Source: Bacteroidales bacterium (GTDB taxonomy: Bacteria > Bacteroidota > Bacteroidia > Bacteroidales > VadinHA17). From it: DNA of 9,836 nt. The translations under genes were made by a program, and so were the position numbers. How positions within the stretch are numbered: position 1 is the first letter of the stretch; each line of letters starts with the position of its first letter. Location: contig JABUEV010000059.1 of NCBI GenBank assembly GCA_013314865.1, positions 1 through 9,836 on the forward strand, in the 5' to 3' direction. Below, in pieces: positions 7,389 through 9,836 of the stretch. Under the pieces are notes generated by a model that worked only from the letters and a program-made list of their open reading frames with translations, had not been told where the DNA came from and made no database searches.

Positions 7389-7396
7389 TATTTTTG
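7389..7396 (+). promoter_or_regulatory. Bacteroidota -7 promoter element for the lipid kinase gene
   Basis: TATTTTTG matches the Bacteroidota housekeeping -7 consensus TAnnTTTG exactly and lies 19 bases before the ATG at 7416, giving a leader of roughly a dozen bases. No clear -33 TTG is seen at the usual distance. Its position argues against translation from the GTG at 7371. Confidence 0.5.
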
Positions 7397-7415
7397 CACA
7401 AAATATTTTCTTTCG

Positions 7416-8324
7416 ATGCCTTCTGCCGCAAGCAATAAAGCTTTATTCATTATTAATCCCTATGCCGGTGTTCCTCCGGTAAAATTTATTATTTCGAGGG
7501 AGCTTGCGCGGCGCAGAGATGAACTTGCAAGCTGTAAGTCGCTGAGTATTGATGATTCTGGAATTCTTATCCGGCAGAATTTTGATAAATACAATGTTTT
7601 TGTAGCGGTAGGCGGTGACGGTACAGTTCATACTGTTGCCACAAGGCTCATCGGAACTGACAAGGTTCTTGGGGTTCTTCCGATTGGCTCGGGAAATGGT
7701 TTTGCCAGAGAATTCAGGTTCAGGAAAAAAATAAGGGCACTGCTGAAAGACATAAACGAAATGAATACCATCAGGACAGATGTCATTGAAATAAATGAAC
7801 ATCTGTGTCTGAATGTGGGCGGCGTTGGTCTTGACAGTTTTGTAGCCCATTCATTCGACAGGCTTAATACCCGAGGATTCTGGTCCTACGCAGGGGTAAC
7901 CATATTGAATTTCATAAAACTGAAGCCTTTTCATGCAGTCATCAGAATAAATGAGGAAGTAATAGAAGGTGATTTCTTCGTCATTTCCATTGCAAACAAC
8001 AGGCAGTTTGGCAGTAATGCATACATTGCCCCTGAGGCGGTACCGAATGACGGTATTATGGATATTGTCCTCATAAAGCCATTCCCGAAATATTTATTCC
8101 CCGCCTTTGTTTTCAGACTTTTTACAAAGAAACTGAAAGAGTCAAAATACGTCCATTTTATAAAAACTGAAAAAGAAGTAACAATAACAACCCCTGAAGC
8201 AAGATTTCATATCGACGGGGAACCTGTATTAATGAGAGGCGAAGTTAAGGTGCGTATAAGGCCAAGAATTCTTAGAGTACTTAAGACTGCAAAAAACAAA
8301 CACTTCTGGAGTTTCGGAAGCTGA
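7416..8324 (+). CDS. Diacylglycerol / sphingoid-base kinase family lipid kinase (DagK/LCB5-like)
   Basis: This 302-residue cytoplasmic lipid kinase should transfer phosphate from ATP to a lipid hydroxyl. Numbered from the ATG at 7416, it shows FIINPYAG (11-18), the nucleotide-binding GGDGT (66-70), the VLPIGSGNGFAR loop (87-98), LCLNVGGVGLDSFVA (130-144), NDGIMDIVLI (211-220) and FHIDGEP (264-270), all in family order and at normal length. A frame extending to the GTG at 7371 would add 15 residues (MMIKFYYFCTKYFLS) lying across the promoter element, so I reject it. The substrate could be diacylglycerol or, since many Bacteroidota make sphingolipids, a sphingoid base or ceramide; sequence does not decide. 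It is divergent from the CorA gene and convergent with the small exported protein gene. Confidence 0.9.
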   Translation: MPSAASNKALFIINPYAGVPPVKFIISRELARRRDELASCKSLSIDDSGILIRQNFDKYNVFVAVGGDGTVHTVATRLIGTDKVLGVLPIGSGNGFAREFRFRKKIRALLKDINEMNTIRTDVIEINEHLCLNVGGVGLDSFVAHSFDRLNTRGFWSYAGVTILNFIKLKPFHAVIRINEEVIEGDFFVISIANNRQFGSNAYIAPEAVPNDGIMDIVLIKPFPKYLFPAFVFRLFTKKLKESKYVHFIKTEKEVTITTPEARFHIDGEPVLMRGEVKVRIRPRILRVLKTAKNKHFWSFGS

Positions 8325-8379
8325 AGAAACCACCTTGTTTAAAAAATCATCGAAATAAAATAACCAGGCTGTTCCAGAT

Positions 8380-8799
8380 TTATTTTTTACCTGAAGATAA
8401 AGTTGTATCGGCCGTCTCCTTGTATCCGGGATCTTTCAGCATTTTAATCTTTAAAGAGGTGTTTGATACTATTAATGGAGGGAGTATATATGTTTTGTAA
8501 CCTCTAAGCATGAAGGTTACTGAAGCCCCTTCGGGAATATTGCTAATTGAAAATCTTCCATCCTTGTCGGACGTGACATGAATAAGGGATTTTGACACAA
8601 TGATTATCACTCCCTTAAGCGGCATCCCGTCCTCATCAGTCACAATGCCGCCGGCTTCCTTTTGAATTATCTGGGTAAATTCATCATTGTAATACATGCC
8701 GGCGTGCGAAATATTTCCGTTCAGAAACAGCATTGATATCATCAGAGGTAAAGAAAACCTGAGATTTATGCAGAATGAAGATTTCAGTTTTTTGATCAT
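8380..8799 (-). CDS. Small exported carboxypeptidase-regulatory-like domain protein
   Basis: This 139-residue protein starts at the ATG at 8799. An N-terminal hydrophobic segment (14-33, ending NISHA) is a likely signal peptide. A single carboxypeptidase regulatory-like beta-sandwich follows (about 48-122): GGIVTDEDGMPLKGVIIIVS (50-69), then VTSDKDGRFSISNIPEGASV (75-94), FMLRGYKTYILPP, and a closing strand LKIKML. In Bacteroidota this fold usually sits at the N-terminus of SusC/TonB-dependent receptors, but here it stands alone with a short polar tail (DPGYKETADTTLSSGKK) and no plug or barrel. An upstream extension to 8934 (MFGCKLAKKEIYF...) lacks export character and crosses the dyad, so it is rejected. 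It may be a standalone adaptor or a receptor remnant. There is no exact promoter consensus upstream. Confidence 0.72.
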   Translation of the reverse strand: MIKKLKSSFCINLRFSLPLMISMLFLNGNISHAGMYYNDEFTQIIQKEAGGIVTDEDGMPLKGVIIIVSKSLIHVTSDKDGRFSISNIPEGASVTFMLRGYKTYILPPLIVSNTSLKIKMLKDPGYKETADTTLSSGKK

Positions 8800-8878
8800 T
8801 TTATTTTCAGTCAGTATTTTATTAAAAACCACAACATCAGAGTACAAAATCCCTGCCATAATTGTCCGGCATTTTGTG

Positions 8879-8895
8879 AAACCCCTCCGGGGTTT
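8879..8895. promoter_or_regulatory. 17-base GC-rich dyad in divergent intergenic region
   Basis: AAACCCC-TCC-GGGGTTT is a perfect seven-base inverted repeat around a three-base centre, standing out in AT-rich DNA. It lies between the divergent small exported protein gene and the DUF1080 gene, about 20 bases before a -7-like element. It may be an operator or a hairpin; the T-rich DNA on its right (8902-8914) would also fit a plus-strand terminator, but no plus-strand gene ends nearby. Confidence 0.4.
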
Positions 8896-8916
8896 AAAAT
8901 ATATTTCTTTTTTTGC

Positions 8917-8924
8917 TAATTTGC
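8917..8924 (+). promoter_or_regulatory. Putative -7 promoter element for the DUF1080 gene
   Basis: TAATTTGC resembles the TAnnTTTG -7 element with one base missing between TA and TTTG. It lies 26 bases before the ATG at 8950, and the GGGGTTT arm of the dyad occupies the place of the -33 element. TATATTTC at 8900-8907 is an alternative with one mismatch. Confidence 0.3.
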
Positions 8925-8949
8925 ATCCAAACAAATAATCTGTAACAAT

Positions 8950-9687
8950 ATGAAAAGAATAACTGTATTTTTTCTAACAGCGATTATACTGGTTTCAGTT
9001 TCAACTGTATTAACCGGTCAAAAACCAAATACTCTCACATCTAAGGAAAAAAAGGATGGATGGGTGCTCCTGTTCAACGGCAAGGATTTTACCGGCTGGA
9101 GACAGTGCAACGGGACAGAAATGCCCAAAAACTGGGTGATTGAAGATGATGCCATGAAGGTGTTTACAGCTGAAGGCAAGAAACCCGGTCAGGGTGCAGG
9201 AGGTGATATAATTTACGGTGAAAAGAAATTCAGGAATTTTGAACTCTCAATCGACTGGAAAACCAGCAAAATGGGCAATTCGGGGATATTCTTCAACGTA
9301 CGGGAAGTTCCCGGAAAACCTATCTATTATGCCGCTCCCGAGGTTCAGGTGCTTGATAATGTCGATGCAACCGACAACAAGATCCCCAGTCACCTTGCCG
9401 GATCGCTTTATGACATGATCGCCGCTGATCCCAAAACAGTAAAACCGGCCGGTGAATGGAACACTATCGTAATAAGGGTTAAGGACGGAAAAGTGACACA
9501 CACCCAAAACGGTGTTAAAGTTGTGGAATATGAATTATGGACACCGGCCTGGGATGCACTGGTCCAGAACAGCAAATTCAAAGATTTCCCGGGCTTCACT
9601 GAAGGCATTTCAAAAGAAGGATATATAGGACTTCAGGATCACGGCTACCCGATATGGTTCAGGAATATTAAGATAAGAGAGCTGTAG
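8950..9687 (+). CDS. Secreted 3-keto-disaccharide hydrolase fold protein (DUF1080)
   Basis: This 245-residue exported protein has a signal peptide (core 4-22, cleavage near TGQ; no lipobox Cys). The rest is a single concanavalin-like beta-sandwich of the 3-keto-disaccharide hydrolase family (formerly DUF1080): GWVLLFNGKDFTGWR (37-51), NWVIEDDAMKV (61-71), FELSIDWKTSKMGNSGIFFN (97-116), the acidic PEVQVLDNVDATDN (130-143), AGSLYDM (150-156), GEWNTIVIRVKDGKVTHTQN (168-187) and the terminal GLQDHGYPIWFRNIKI (227-242). Studied members cleave 3-keto-glycosides, made by a separate oxidoreductase, in the periplasm. No such oxidoreductase is in the window, so activity is inferred from family. The gene is a single transcription unit in view, with its own upstream region, and is followed by a G-rich repeat. 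Confidence 0.9.
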   Translation: MKRITVFFLTAIILVSVSTVLTGQKPNTLTSKEKKDGWVLLFNGKDFTGWRQCNGTEMPKNWVIEDDAMKVFTAEGKKPGQGAGGDIIYGEKKFRNFELSIDWKTSKMGNSGIFFNVREVPGKPIYYAAPEVQVLDNVDATDNKIPSHLAGSLYDMIAADPKTVKPAGEWNTIVIRVKDGKVTHTQNGVKVVEYELWTPAWDALVQNSKFKDFPGFTEGISKEGYIGLQDHGYPIWFRNIKIREL

Positions 9688-9694
9688 GGAGTTT

Positions 9695-9734
9695 AAGGGT
9701 TGAAGGGTTGATAGGTTGAGGGGTTGAAGGGTTG
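9695..9734 (+). repeat. Five-unit 8-base G-rich tandem repeat (AAGGGTTG)
   Basis: Consecutive units read AAGGGTTG, AAGGGTTG, ATAGGTTG, AGGGGTTG, AAGGGTTG, and a decayed sixth unit GAGGATAG follows at 9735-9742. The array starts seven bases after the DUF1080 stop. The period is not a multiple of three, and no ORF runs through it, so it is non-coding. On the plus strand it carries repeated GGG tracts. The remaining DNA to 9836 is AT-rich with no feature that I can support. Confidence 0.85.
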
Positions 9735-9836
9735 GAGGATAGCATCTTCTAAATCAGAACTGTTAGCTTGAAGTTTATTTATGCTTACCTTATAAATATT
9801 ACAGGTTGATTTCCTGCTTTATTCAATATTCTATCC

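Noticed and set aside
7371..7415. N-terminal extension of the lipid kinase from a GTG
   Set aside because: It lies across the exact -7 promoter element, and family similarity begins only after the ATG at 7416.
8353..8385. AAATAAA...TTTATTT pairing between the convergent lipid kinase and small exported protein genes
   Set aside because: It is all A/T with a 19-base loop and overlaps the stop of the minus-strand gene; it is not a convincing bidirectional terminator.
8800..8934. N-terminal extension of the small exported protein to 8934
   Set aside because: It places 45 residues ahead of a good signal peptide and runs through the 17-base dyad, so the ATG at 8799 is preferred.

Overview
The window reads as a piece of a Bacteroidota chromosome, most likely an anaerobic or environmental Bacteroidales-like lineage. 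Four things point there. DUF5777, the short secreted form of YceI and a YfcD-type Nudix protein are typical of that phylum. Translation starts lack clear Shine-Dalgarno sequences. One start is preceded by an exact Bacteroidota -7 element (TAnnTTTG). Genes are AT-leaning with short A-rich leaders. No tRNA, rRNA, CRISPR array, insertion sequence or phage gene is visible. All functional names come from motif recognition in the translations, not from a database search.

Left part (1-3721, all + strand): the 3' half of a class A penicillin-binding protein of the PBP1C type (its 5' part lies outside the window) overlaps a Nudix hydrolase by four bases. After a 79-base gap comes a trio of envelope genes: a DUF5777 outer-membrane-barrel candidate, a secreted YceI-like lipocalin-fold protein, and a membrane-anchored OB-fold (tRNA_anti-like) protein nine bases further on. 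The predicted products sit at the outer membrane, in the periplasm and at the inner membrane. This trio is the best candidate here for a poorly described system. The 158-base gap inside it may carry an antisense TPR-like gene fossil.

Middle (3722-7190): a large secreted M6-like metallopeptidase with a C-terminal NEW3-like beta domain is followed by a 77-residue DUF2007-like protein. The latter converges with, and overlaps by 13 bases, a minus-strand CorA-family cation transporter. That transporter carries GMS in place of the near-universal GMN signature.

Right part (7191-9836): a regulatory gap with dyads and a good promoter precedes a lipid kinase of the DagK/LCB5 family. A small exported carboxypeptidase-regulatory-like (CNA-B-type) protein follows on the minus strand. 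It is divergent from a secreted 3-keto-disaccharide-hydrolase-fold (DUF1080) protein, and a GC-rich 17-base dyad lies between them. The window ends in non-coding DNA holding five 8-base G-rich tandem units. Overall the region is envelope and housekeeping in character: peptidoglycan synthesis, lipid phosphorylation, ion transport, exported proteins and sugar release. It is not an obvious mobile or defence island.
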